Shown in pieces: positions 25,228 to 30,802 of a stretch of 35,776 nt of DNA. Source of the DNA: a virus. The notes below the pieces were generated by a model. That model saw only the letters and a list, made by a program, of their open reading frames with translations, did no database searches and was not told the origin of the DNA. Position numbers and translations under genes: made by a program. Location: the IMG/VR virus record IMGVR_UViG_3300021354_000017, positions 1 through 35,776 of that record; one strand, 5' to 3'. The stretch's first letter is position 1; each line of letters begins with the position of its first letter.

Positions 25228-25714
25228 TGATTTGATGATGCAACTGCTCAGGGATAACGCTGATTTGGTGCGTAGGGTGGCGAGGCTTGAAAGTTGGGAA
25301 ACTGGGGACGGTATGATTACTATTCCCATCCCAAATACCTTTACAGGAGTACAACCCTTCCCACAAGCCGCCCAATATTTTGGTACTAATATCCCAATAC
25401 GCGGTGGTATTGGGGTAAATTTTAAGGGCTTGTCTATCTCGTTTTACCCAAATACTAATCAAAGCGCAGTAAATTTTTATACGGCTTCCGTTATTGCGGT
25501 AGCGCCGGGAGCGGTATATACTGGTTTAACCATAACTGGCACTACCAATACAAAAACGTTTGTAACCGCGGGTAGATGGTACGAAATGCCAATAACTATA
25601 ACCAGCGGCACACTTCCAACCACTAATTTTCAAATAAATTTAACTCTTACCCCATCGGGTGCGCCGGGTACTTTTTACACATCCGCAACCTTATATTATA
25701 AAAAAGTTGGCTAG
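25220..25714 (+). CDS. Tail tip / receptor-binding candidate
   Basis: 164 residues overlapping the hub gene by 8 bases. A short N-terminal coiled coil (LMMQLLRDNADLVRRVARLE, residues 5-24) is followed by an all-beta, Thr/Ser/Gly-rich domain without Cys. The arrangement of trimerisation helix plus beta head is that of small receptor-binding or tail-fibre proteins. No family recognised. Confidence 0.55.
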   Translation: MNDDLMMQLLRDNADLVRRVARLESWETGDGMITIPIPNTFTGVQPFPQAAQYFGTNIPIRGGIGVNFKGLSISFYPNTNQSAVNFYTASVIAVAPGAVYTGLTITGTTNTKTFVTAGRWYEMPITITSGTLPTTNFQINLTLTPSGAPGTFYTSATLYYKKVG

Positions 25715-25726
25715 AAAGGAATAAAA

Positions 25727-26035
25727 ATGGCGGGGAATAAAACAGCAAAAAGGCAAACGCTTATACGTAATGCGACTATCTCAGCGGGAGATGTAGTCAG
25801 CGCGGTTGTATCTCTAATTGAGGCATGGGATGCCTTATCCCAAAATTCTTTTACTGCTGGTACTGATAAATATGTCGATGCGGATTTAACCGCAGCGGTA
25901 GGTCTTGATTACCTGAGCATCGCGGATTTGGACAACCTTAATGGTGTAGTTACGCGATTAAAAACATTTGCTGCAAATGCGGGTACTTTGTCCGCGGGAG
26001 ATTTTACTAAGTTGACGGTGGTAAAACAAGTATAA
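25727..26035 (+). CDS. Hypothetical tail-region protein
   Basis: 102 residues with an AAAGGAATAAAA leader. The sequence is helical and acidic (SAGDVVSAVVSLIEAWDALS, then a LSIADLDNLNGVVTRLKTF helix) after a basic start. It could be a chaperone or minor tail protein. No family recognised. Confidence 0.6.
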   Translation: MAGNKTAKRQTLIRNATISAGDVVSAVVSLIEAWDALSQNSFTAGTDKYVDADLTAAVGLDYLSIADLDNLNGVVTRLKTFAANAGTLSAGDFTKLTVVKQV

Positions 26036-26036
26036 A

Positions 26037-26414
26037 ATGGACATTTTTAAGCTCCTCTTTACCGATAGTGCCGATTTTGCTCAATTCCTGTTCGGCGCGA
26101 TTGGCGGGTGTCTTGGAGAGTTGGTGAGGAATAGCCGCAATGGGCAGCAAGGTTGGAAGAAGATAATATTTAATATCGTGGTGTGGACACTATGTGGAGC
26201 GTTTTTCTCGCTTGCCGTAGATTTGGTGAGTAGCCAAGCTTTTTTCGCAGGTATGTTTGCCCCACTGGTATACGAAGCGTTCGATAAACTTGCGCCGAGC
26301 TTTATCGGCAAAATAACCACAATGTTTGGAGTAAAAACAAATGGAAACAGTATTGCCGCTAATAGCAATGTTTCTGTTGGCGGGGATATTAGCCAGCAAG
26401 CGGACGGTAAATAG
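26037..26414 (+). CDS. Holin-like membrane protein
   Basis: 125 residues, ATG one base after the preceding stop. The N-terminal half has hydrophobic segments (about 15-28 and 42-66) with an NSRNGQQGWKK basic turn between them. A third stretch (AFFAGMFAPLVYEAFDKLA) may be membrane associated. The C-terminal tail is polar and Asn/Ser-rich. Its position just before the endolysin and after the tail genes supports a holin. It shares 74 bases with the next membrane gene in another frame, an arrangement seen for holin and antiholin pairs. Confidence 0.6.
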   Translation: MDIFKLLFTDSADFAQFLFGAIGGCLGELVRNSRNGQQGWKKIIFNIVVWTLCGAFFSLAVDLVSSQAFFAGMFAPLVYEAFDKLAPSFIGKITTMFGVKTNGNSIAANSNVSVGGDISQQADGK

Positions 26415-26643
26415 ATTCACCGCTATATCTCTACTGCTTGTACTGGCTGTGAGTTCGGTCAGGCAATTTGCAGCATCGCAAGGTGACGTTGGCTTAGTGG
26501 ATTTGATACACTCGTCTTATATACGCATCCCGATGTATTGCGTGCTGATAACCGCCCTGCTAGTGGAAATGGCGCGTGAACCTGGTCGCGTTTTTCCTCG
26601 TAAAGCATTACGCACGAAAGACATGAAAGACATGAATATATGA
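26341..26643 (+). CDS. Second small membrane protein (antiholin or spanin-like candidate)
   Basis: 100 residues, ATG 26341 inside the end of the holin-like gene. Three hydrophobic segments: METVLPLIAMFLLAGILA (1-18), FTAISLLLVLAVSSV (about 26-40) and IPMYCVLITALLVEM (about 63-77), then a basic tail KALRTKDMKDMNI. It may modulate lysis timing. Out-of-frame overlap with the gene before and ATGA with the next frame suggest tight coupling. Confidence 0.6.
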   Translation: METVLPLIAMFLLAGILASKRTVNRFTAISLLLVLAVSSVRQFAASQGDVGLVDLIHSSYIRIPMYCVLITALLVEMAREPGRVFPRKALRTKDMKDMNI

Positions 26644-26720
26644 GCGCGGCAGTATTTAATTGGATGACTACCCACCAAGCCGAGATTGGCGGTTGGCTTA
26701 GCGGTGGTGGCAATGCTTGA
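26640..26720 (+). CDS. Possible 26-residue microprotein
   Basis: ATG 26640 overlaps the previous TGA and the frame ends 8 bases into the endolysin remnant. The product has one Trp-rich amphipathic stretch (FNWMTTHQAEIGGWLSGGG). It may be a translational coupler to the endolysin and not a functional protein. Confidence 0.3.
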   Translation: MSAAVFNWMTTHQAEIGGWLSGGGNA

Positions 26721-26814
26721 GGTTGACTACACGCACGTAAGCCCTAATTTTTGGATAGATTCTCACCAACCGGAATTGATTTGTCTGCATGGTACGGCAG
26801 GGAGCGCCGGCTAG
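26713..26814 (+). pseudogene. N-acetylmuramoyl-L-alanine amidase, truncated N-terminus
   Basis: 33 residues before TAG. VSPNFWIDSHQPELICLHGT (9-28) is the start of Amidase_2 endolysins, where the LHGTAGS histidine is a zinc ligand; family members continue for at least 120 more residues (SAHYLI, and later His and Cys or Asp ligands). None of that follows. The frame closes at GCC GGC TAG, in the octamer GCGCCGGC (26804-26811). This is the only lysin-like sequence in the window, so lysis by a phage-encoded amidase looks disabled unless the gene is reassembled or supplied elsewhere. Confidence 0.7.
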
Positions 26815-26815
26815 G

Positions 26816-26846
26816 TATACCACCCGCTGGGTGCGTCAGTGGTATA
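26816..26846. other. Nested hairpins at the left edge of the inserted segment
   Basis: TATACCAC (26816-26823) pairs with GTGGTATA (26839-26846); within it, CACCC-GCT-GGGTG (26821-26833) can form a competing hairpin. It begins two bases after the premature stop of the amidase, so it may mark the end of an inserted element. Confidence 0.5.
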
Positions 26847-26883
26847 GTGTTATTTATAAAGGTGCAAGCCCCCCACCAGGCAG

Positions 26884-26950
26884 TTGCGTCACTACTTTTT
26901 ACTTGCTTGTATATATAGAAAAGTAGTGACGCAATAGTAGTGACGCAATA
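26884..26950. repeat. Inverted plus tandem repeats TAGTGACGCAA (operator or origin-like)
   Basis: TTGCGTCACTACTTTT (26884-26899) is the exact inverted complement of 26919-26934. GTAGTGACGCAATA then repeats in tandem at 26923-26936 and 26937-26950, so the core TAGTGACGCAA occurs three times in two orientations around an AT-rich TATATATAG spacer. No gene lies in this 270-base stretch (26815-27084). The structure could be a hairpin terminator for the minus-strand gene, an operator, or a replication signal. Confidence 0.6.
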
Positions 26951-27060
26951 CTAGTGCTTCTTAGCTTTGCGCTTACTTTGGTTGCTTGGGGTCCCGGCAT
27001 CTCGCCGGCTCTTAATGCAATGTTCACACAACCTTAACGCAATCTTAACTATGTCCACCA

Positions 27061-27081
27061 GGTGCAAAATAACCTTGCACC
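27061..27081 (-). terminator. Hairpin after the minus-strand 132-residue gene
   Basis: GGTGCAA (27061-27067) pairs with TTGCACC (27075-27081), four bases beyond the minus-strand stop at 27085. There is no clear T run on the minus strand, so termination may be weak or Rho-dependent. Confidence 0.4.
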
Positions 27082-27084
27082 CAG

Positions 27085-27483
27085 CTACCGGGACATCATG
27101 TAGGTTAGCAATGCGGAGATGGCATCCTCAAGCAACATGCCCTCCACATCCACCTGCTGCATTGCATCAGCAATCTCACCCTTCGAGTAACCCAACTTCC
27201 TAAGCACCCCGTTGAGGGCAGGGGTATACTTAGTGTCCTGCACCTTGCTAGCAGTCTCCTGTTGCTTGAGCTGTTTAGCAGTTAGTGGCACTGCATTTAG
27301 GTCAATGGCTTCACTACTACCCACTACAAGGGGAAACTCCCACGTTACCACACCATGTATTGAGTCTGCCCAAATCTTAATTACATCGGGCTTAGCCCTA
27401 CTTATAAATAGTATGGTATTAACATCCGAGGGTTCAAATGGGGTATCTCTTTGTCCCCAAGCTAACCGGGTCTCATCACACAT
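27085..27483 (-). CDS. Hypothetical protein with RuvA C-terminal/UBA-like helices
   Basis: 132 residues, ATG at 27483 with AAGGAG seven bases upstream on the minus strand. The N-terminal ~70 residues are beta-rich (VNTILFISRAKPDVIKIWAD, GVVTWEFPLVVG). After a Gln/Lys linker the end reads ALNGVLRKLGYSKGEIADAM then EGMLLEDAISALLTYM, a three-helix pattern like RuvA domain III, which binds the RuvB motor. It is the main gene of a minus-strand cassette sitting between the amidase fragments. No clear family; no nuclease or transposase motifs. Confidence 0.6.
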   Translation of the reverse strand: MCDETRLAWGQRDTPFEPSDVNTILFISRAKPDVIKIWADSIHGVVTWEFPLVVGSSEAIDLNAVPLTAKQLKQQETASKVQDTKYTPALNGVLRKLGYSKGEIADAMQQVDVEGMLLEDAISALLTYMMSR

Positions 27484-27501
27484 TTTACTTCTCCTTATTA
27501 T

Positions 27502-27606
27502 TCAGCACTTGTAGTGGAGGTGCAACTTAACACCATCCACCTCCAGTCTGATGTGCCGGGCGTGACCCTCCTGCACTATCCTCTCACACTTATCACAAAC
27601 CCACAT
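27502..27606 (-). CDS. 34-residue Cys/His miniprotein
   Basis: ATG at 27606 on the minus strand with GGGAGG about nine bases upstream; it ends 18 bases before the start of the 132-residue gene, so the two form an operon. The sequence begins MWVCDKCERIVQEGHARHI and ends LHLHYKC: a CxxC knuckle plus His and Cys residues near the end that could close a zinc site. No family recognised. Confidence 0.55.
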   Translation of the reverse strand: MWVCDKCERIVQEGHARHIRLEVDGVKLHLHYKC

Positions 27607-27632
27607 AGTTGCATACCTCCCTTCCATTATAT

Positions 27633-27647
27633 GGGGCAAGACGCCCC
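27633..27647. other. Hairpin near the right edge of the inserted segment
   Basis: GGGGC-AAGAC-GCCCC lies just before the open frame of the C-terminal fragment at 27650 and mirrors the hairpin at 26821-26833. It may be one end of the element or the terminus of an overlapping transcript. Confidence 0.4.
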
Positions 27648-27649
27648 AC

Positions 27650-27805
27650 GTCCATAGTCATTTAGTCACCGGGCGCTGGCTTTACTATTCGCCCAACTCA
27701 GGGGCAAAGGGCAGTCAGATTAGCTTTGCAACGGGTAAATCTGGTAATATCTATGTTGCGTACGAAGCGGAGCAATGGAAGGTGCGGGTTTTTAACTCCA
27801 GCTAA
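27650..27805 (+). pseudogene. Orphan C-terminal fragment, probably of the endolysin
   Basis: An open plus-strand frame with no start signal encodes a beta-rich end: GRWLYYSPNSGAKGSQ, ISFATGKSGNIYVAYEAEQ, WKVRVFNSS, then TAA. The composition and Trp/Tyr/Gly pattern suit the last part of a lytic enzyme or tail protein, and no other gene nearby lacks its end. With the truncated amidase 840 bases upstream on the same strand, the simplest reading is one gene split by an insertion plus deletion of the middle. Frame is open further upstream, but those codons overlap the minus-strand miniprotein. Confidence 0.45.
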
Positions 27806-27893
27806 GGCTTTACACCCTCATTGTTTTCTCCTTTTCCTCGGGGGCGGCTTCTCCCGCCCCTTGCACTTATCTTCCTTCCTATTTTATTCAACA

Positions 27894-27925
27894 AAAAAAG
27901 ACTCCCCGCAACGAGAGTCTTTTTT
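27894..27925 (-). terminator. Bidirectional terminator
   Basis: AAAAAAGACTC (27894-27904) pairs with GAGTCTTTTTT (27915-27925) around a ten-base loop, giving T runs on both strands. It ends the minus-strand operon (stop at 27930) and any plus-strand read-through from the endolysin region. The gap 27806-27893 shows no gene. Confidence 0.85.
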
Positions 27926-27929
27926 CTTA

Positions 27930-28124
27930 TCATTTATAGACGGCGCTCATTATCTTGAGCCGCCGCTTCCAGAAAGCCTGCGCTTCTACTGGCAGGTCTG
28001 GGCGATTGGCGAGAGACTCAACAGTTCTGATTACCGCGTTTATCCCGCATATCATAGCGGGATTCTCGCCCCGAAGGGCTTTTAGTTCCGCTCTGATTTT
28101 AGCGGCTTGTGTTGGCTTTCCCAT
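27930..28124 (-). CDS. Hypothetical protein, minus operon gene 3
   Basis: 64 residues, ATG with AGGAG six bases upstream, overlapping the end of the preceding gene by 43 bases. Basic and helical, with ICGINAVIRTVESLANRPDL and VEAQAFWKRRLKIM. No family recognised. Confidence 0.6.
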   Translation of the reverse strand: MGKPTQAAKIRAELKALRGENPAMICGINAVIRTVESLANRPDLPVEAQAFWKRRLKIMSAVYK

Positions 28125-28330
28125 TGGTATCTCCTCATTTTTATCCTGCCGATGAGTTCGGTTATCTCATCGTTCAGGTTCTCGTATGCGGCTGTTAACT
28201 CGCCATACACAGCCATTGGTACGTCTTTGGTCTCCATTGCAGACCAATGCTCACCAATGACTATACGGGCTTCCTCAAGCCCTCGTATGCGCCCTTCCAA
28301 GAGGGCGCGTTCTAGTTCTACTGTCTCCAC
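28082..28330 (-). CDS. Hypothetical protein, minus operon gene 2
   Basis: 82 residues. GTG at 28330 is preferred because GGAGAG precedes it by five bases and it starts two bases after the previous stop; GTG 28357 would overlap that gene. Mostly helical and charged (TVELERALLEGRIRGLEEA; ENLNDEITELIGRIKMRRYQ), suggesting a coiled coil. No family recognised. Confidence 0.6.
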   Translation of the reverse strand: METVELERALLEGRIRGLEEARIVIGEHWSAMETKDVPMAVYGELTAAYENLNDEITELIGRIKMRRYQWESQHKPLKSERN

Positions 28331-28332
28331 TG

Positions 28333-28545
28333 CTACTCTCCGGTATGGCGCGACCACGCCATATCGTCATCAAGTATTTCCTGCAAGTAGCGATAGGTCT
28401 GCTCGTCAATCGCTATCTCGCATTCAACTATCAGCTTGGACAGCAACTCTTGTTGGGTAGTAGTACCCTCAAGTTCCGACATCCATTTCAGGAGGCGGTC
28501 TATTTCCGCGTCCAGCTCGCGGTCACTCAGTGTATCCAATGTCAT
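28333..28545 (-). CDS. Hypothetical acidic helical protein, minus operon gene 1
   Basis: 70 residues, ATG at 28545 with AAGGAAA upstream. Acidic and helical (LSDRELDAEIDRLLKWMSEL; AIDEQTYRYLQEILDDD). The first gene of a three-gene minus operon (28545 to 27930) whose start lies back to back with the ribbon-helix-helix gene on the plus strand; the three are probably controlled from the region 28546-28690. Small acidic helical proteins of phages are often host-takeover or anti-repressor factors, but nothing here identifies this one. Confidence 0.6.
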   Translation of the reverse strand: MTLDTLSDRELDAEIDRLLKWMSELEGTTTQQELLSKLIVECEIAIDEQTYRYLQEILDDDMAWSRHTGE

Positions 28546-28619
28546 TGTCTTTTCCTTTCCGTTAATTTGTTTGTCTTATCTGTTATTATCTTACAATAGT
28601 AACACCGCTAATAATAGGG

Positions 28620-28649
28620 TATTTTGTTCTATTTTGTTCTATTTTGTAA
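28620..28649. repeat. Three tandem 10-bp repeats (operator candidate)
   Basis: TATTTTGTTC, TATTTTGTTC, TATTTTGTAA at 28620-28629, 28630-28639 and 28640-28649. A 10-bp period places equal faces on one side of the helix, as in cooperative operator arrays for ribbon-helix-helix repressors. They end 12 bases before a TATAAT. Confidence 0.6.
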
Positions 28650-28658
28650 TCAATTTTA

Positions 28659-28667
28659 TGATATAAT
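28659..28667 (+). promoter_or_regulatory. Extended -10 promoter for the RHH gene
   Basis: TGA followed by TATAAT (28662-28667) makes an extended -10; no good -35 at the normal distance, the tandem repeats taking its place. Start point expected near 28674, just before the AAAGGG site of the gene at 28691. Confidence 0.55.
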
Positions 28668-28690
28668 GTATGTAGAAAGGGATGGGAAAC

Positions 28691-28888
28691 ATGATTAAAA
28701 AAGGCACAAAAACAAAAATCGGTGGCAGGCGCACAGCTATTTATACAGCGCGGCTATTGCCTGAAACTCTAAACCGATTGCAGACGCACGCAAGCAAAAC
28801 GCTATTATCCGCATCTGCTTGCGTTGAGCTTGCCCTCAGGGAGTGGCTAGAAAAACAAGAAGAAAAGGGGAAATTAGGAGATGACTAA
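28691..28888 (+). CDS. Ribbon-helix-helix (CopG/Arc-type) DNA-binding protein
   Basis: 65 residues. ATG 28691 is favoured over ATG 28682, which touches the AAAGGG site. A basic arm (KKGTKTKIGGRR) precedes the strand RTAIYTARL and two helices (PETLNRLQTHASKTLL; SASACVELALREWLEKQ), the RHH plan. The adjacent tandem repeats suggest it represses its own promoter. It overlaps the membrane gene that follows by 8 bases. Confidence 0.7.
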   Translation: MIKKGTKTKIGGRRTAIYTARLLPETLNRLQTHASKTLLSASACVELALREWLEKQEEKGKLGDD

Positions 28889-29492
28889 AAAGACTTTTGC
28901 TCATACGATGTTGTGGATTGCAGCAGTACCGCTTATCGCGTTTATGGCGTGGCGGACTATTATGCTGGTGAATTTATCCCTTCCGGGGGATGCTTGGTAC
29001 TTCGGGATTGCGGCGGTGGGCGCAATTGAAATGGGTGTTTTTGTTTGGGCGATGTTGTACAGGTGGTACGCGCTAGATAATCCCGCACAGCGTGTTATAT
29101 GTATCCTGATGATGTTTGTTTCGATGCTTGGCAGTGTAACGGCTTTCTTTACCGAGACATTTATTCAAGCGTCACGTAACGGCAACAGCGCAAAAGTAGA
29201 TGCAGCGCTTATTACGATTGCAATTTGGGTTGTATCTTCGGTAATTGCACTAAACGCCATCGCGGGGGTACTCTTTTTCGTGCTGGAAATTACCGAACAC
29301 GCACCCAAACAACCGGACATGCAGTACCGCATCAAAGACGTAACACCAGAACAACCATCACAGATTGGAACACAAAAAGAGATAAGTACCAGCCACCAAC
29401 TGCCACCAATTGATAGAGAGCGGTATAAAGATTTTTTTACTTTAACCGCACTGCGCCAACCAGTGCGGCTGCGGAAAACAAACAAAAAATAA
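28881..29492 (+). CDS. Four-helix membrane protein, possible frameshift donor
   Basis: 203 residues. Hydrophobic segments at about 10-30, 38-60, 72-92 and 107-135 predict four membrane passes; the last 65 residues are cytoplasmic and polar (DVTPEQPSQIGTQKEISTSH). The gene ends AAA AAA TAA at 29484-29492. In the -1 frame the reading is open until 29668 and encodes a zinc-ribbon tail, so a longer fusion is possible. It is coupled to the RHH gene. The membrane part is not recognised; superinfection exclusion is one speculative role. Confidence 0.65.
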   Translation: MTKKTFAHTMLWIAAVPLIAFMAWRTIMLVNLSLPGDAWYFGIAAVGAIEMGVFVWAMLYRWYALDNPAQRVICILMMFVSMLGSVTAFFTETFIQASRNGNSAKVDAALITIAIWVVSSVIALNAIAGVLFFVLEITEHAPKQPDMQYRIKDVTPEQPSQIGTQKEISTSHQLPPIDRERYKDFFTLTALRQPVRLRKTNKK

Positions 29493-29539
29493 CCGCAACT
29501 GTTACGGATACAGGCACAAGTTCACGAATTTCCAACCGA

Positions 29540-29668
29540 TTGGAAGACAACAGATGCGGTTGTGGTTGCGGTAAATCAATGTTTGGAAAACGGGAAAATG
29601 CGGATTACTTTAGCGCGGCGTGTCGGGTTAGGGCAAGTCGCGAAAGACGGCAAATTGTAAAAATATGA
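29540..29668 (+). CDS. Zinc-ribbon peptide or -1 frameshift extension of the membrane protein
   Basis: The frame contains RCGCGCGKSMFGKRENADYF then SAACRVRASRERR, a C-x-C-x-CGK ... SAACR ending common at the C-terminus of plasmid and phage replication or zinc-ribbon proteins. The stop overlaps the next start as ATGA, which supports translation. No good start exists: TTG 29540 and ATG 29579 lack ribosome sites, while the frame is open back to about 29429, through the A6 run (29484-29489) at the end of the membrane gene. A -1 shift there, or an uncorrected homopolymer indel in the sequence, would join the two. Confidence 0.5.
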   Translation: MEDNRCGCGCGKSMFGKRENADYFSAACRVRASRERRQIVKI

Positions 29669-29973
29669 TACGACTAGAAACAGTATTGGCGAAACTCTTT
29701 CGGGGCGTATCATACGCCCTGCTGATAAATGGCAAGTGGTGCGGATTAGCGGTTGAGGACATCTGGGCTTATATCGTGAGCAAAGGTATTGAGTACAACC
29801 GTGCTTACGACAAGTTGACCGAGTTGGGCGTGCCACTCAAGCAGCAAAGGGTGGTCAGACCACAGTCGAAAAATATCGGGGAGATATTTGTCGTGGCTCG
29901 TGTTAAAAAACCTTTTGGCTACCGTGCCATCATAAAAGATAATGTAGATTTTCAAAAATGGCAGGGGTTTTGA
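29665..29973 (+). CDS. Hypothetical protein
   Basis: 102 residues at an ATGA overlap. A mixed helical/strand protein (YALLINGKWCGLAVEDIWAY, then EIFVVARVKKPFGYRAIIKD). The helix-rich centre (AYDKLTELGVPLKQQRVV) could be a winged-helix variant, but no HTH is clear. It is the last gene before a bidirectional terminator. Confidence 0.55.
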   Translation: MIRLETVLAKLFRGVSYALLINGKWCGLAVEDIWAYIVSKGIEYNRAYDKLTELGVPLKQQRVVRPQSKNIGEIFVVARVKKPFGYRAIIKDNVDFQKWQGF

Positions 29974-29988
29974 AAATTCTTTGCAAAG

Positions 29989-30020
29989 AAAAAGACCGGT
30001 CTACTGCGACCGGTCTTTTT
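29989..30020. terminator. Bidirectional terminator between convergent operons
   Basis: AAAAAGACCGGTC (29989-30001) pairs with GACCGGTCTTTTT (30008-30020), a 13-bp stem with T runs on each strand. It overlaps the stop codon of the minus-strand gene at 30001, so it serves the plus operon ending at 29973 and the minus operon ending at 30001. Confidence 0.9.
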
Positions 30021-30246
30021 CTATCAATTTGCGGATGTACTCGCCACCGCCGTGCGCTTCTACCCACGCCTTGGCTTCAGGCGTGACTAGCGTTACAAGG
30101 CGGCTGGTAAGGTTTGGCGGCTTGCGTGTGCCGATTGGTCTGCCCCTCCGCTTCTTGCGGCGAGGGGCGTTGAACCACCTCTCCCAACTCTCCGGGTCGT
30201 CTGCCAACGCGCCCGGCTCATAAGGTTTTAGCTCATCTTCAGTCAT
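30001..30246 (-). CDS. Small basic protein with RHH-like C-terminus
   Basis: 81 residues from ATG 30246, two bases after the previous stop; the longer GTG start at 30285 overlaps that gene. A basic patch with an AT-hook-like core (RRKKRRGRPIGTRKPP, about 37-52) precedes LTSRLVTLVTPEAKAWVEAH and GGGEYIRKLIEKD, a pattern seen in small DNA-binding phage proteins. Likely a regulator of this operon. Confidence 0.6.
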   Translation of the reverse strand: MTEDELKPYEPGALADDPESWERWFNAPRRKKRRGRPIGTRKPPNLTSRLVTLVTPEAKAWVEAHGGGEYIRKLIEKDRSQ

Positions 30247-30248
30247 CT

Positions 30249-30509
30249 CTACCACCGGCTGGCGCGGAAGCGGGAAATCCCCCACTCCGCTTTCATCTGA
30301 GCAACTTGCTCAGTGGTTGCATCATCCTCGCGGGAGTAGATGCAAGTTTCAGTTCCCGTTACTTCGTTGCGGACGAAGTAACGGATATTTCCGGTTACGC
30401 AATCCCAAGACCCGGTGTAAGTGCCGGGCTGCTTGCGGGGTTCGGTGGGTTCGGTGGGTTGAGCGATTACTTCGCGCACGCGGCGCGGTTTTCGAGTAGT
30501 TTCAGTCAT
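30249..30509 (-). CDS. Nested internal-start product
   Basis: ATG 30509 is preceded by AAGGAG (30516-30521 on the minus strand) and the hairpin at 30522-30540. The 86-residue product (MTETTRKPRRVREVIAQ at the start, EWGISRFRASRW at the end) would be the C-terminal half of the longer frame. It contains WDCVTGNIRYFVRNEVTGTE, a beta-strand motif of unknown meaning. Expression as a separate protein is inferred from the signals. Confidence 0.5.
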   Translation of the reverse strand: MTETTRKPRRVREVIAQPTEPTEPRKQPGTYTGSWDCVTGNIRYFVRNEVTGTETCIYSREDDATTEQVAQMKAEWGISRFRASRW

Positions 30510-30767
30510 CTCAGTCTCCTTGCCAGCATTCCCGGCTGGCGGCGGGGTTGGGTTGGGTTGGTTTTCGTTTTCGCTGGCAATTTTTAGCAGCGCTTCCCAC
30601 GCTGCTGCCGCGAATTCCGCGTCAAACTCGGTTTCGGCGGCGTAACATTCGGCATTGACCGCTGCCTCAATGTGAGCTTCGGTTATGCCTACTTCGGTTA
30701 TGCCTACATCGCCAGCGGCAGCGATGTAGTCGCTGGCGAACTGGCGCGGGTTAGTTTTCATTGTCAT
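30249..30767 (-). CDS. Hypothetical protein, apparent in-frame fusion of two small proteins
   Basis: 172 residues from ATG 30767, chosen because AAGGAG lies seven bases upstream. Residues 1-70 are acidic and Ala-rich (SDYIAAAGDVGITEVGITEA; TEFDAEFAAAAWEALLKIAS). A Pro-rich joint (NPTPPPAGNAG) follows, then a basic segment and a small domain with GTYTGSWDCVTGNIRYFVR. At residue 87 an internal ATG with its own strong ribosome site and leader hairpin begins the second part. Probably two genes whose separating stop codon was lost, or one gene with an internal start. Confidence 0.55.
   Translation of the reverse strand: MTMKTNPRQFASDYIAAAGDVGITEVGITEAHIEAAVNAECYAAETEFDAEFAAAAWEALLKIASENENQPNPTPPPAGNAGKETEMTETTRKPRRVREVIAQPTEPTEPRKQPGTYTGSWDCVTGNIRYFVRNEVTGTETCIYSREDDATTEQVAQMKAEWGISRFRASRW
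30522..30540 (-). promoter_or_regulatory. Leader hairpin cassette, copy 2
   Basis: GCCAGC (30522-30527) pairs with GCTGGC (30535-30540); on the minus strand it is followed directly by AAGGAG and the ATG at 30509. Nearly identical in stem and position to the hairpin at 30783-30802. Confidence 0.55.
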
Positions 30768-30782
30768 TTCGATTCTCCTTGT

Positions 30783-30802
30783 GCCAGCTTTACCCGGCTG
30801 GC
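30783..30802 (-). promoter_or_regulatory. Leader hairpin cassette, copy 1
   Basis: GCCAGC (30783-30788) pairs with GCTGGC (30797-30802), two bases before AAGGAG and about ten before ATG 30767 on the minus strand. A 12-base block CCGGCTGGCGCG is also shared with 30255-30266 in front of ATG 30246, so all three downstream starts in the operon carry a copy of the same element. Possible shared translational control or RNA cleavage site. Confidence 0.55.

Noticed and set aside
26815-27650. Group I or II intron, or transposon, in the endolysin gene
   Set aside because: The flanking protein pieces are not adjacent parts of one domain (the amidase core is missing), and no transposase, homing endonuclease or reverse transcriptase is present. 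The hairpins at the ends are suggestive only.
28682-28690. ATG 28682 as start of the RHH gene
   Set aside because: It directly touches the AAAGGG ribosome site; ATG 28691 has proper spacing.
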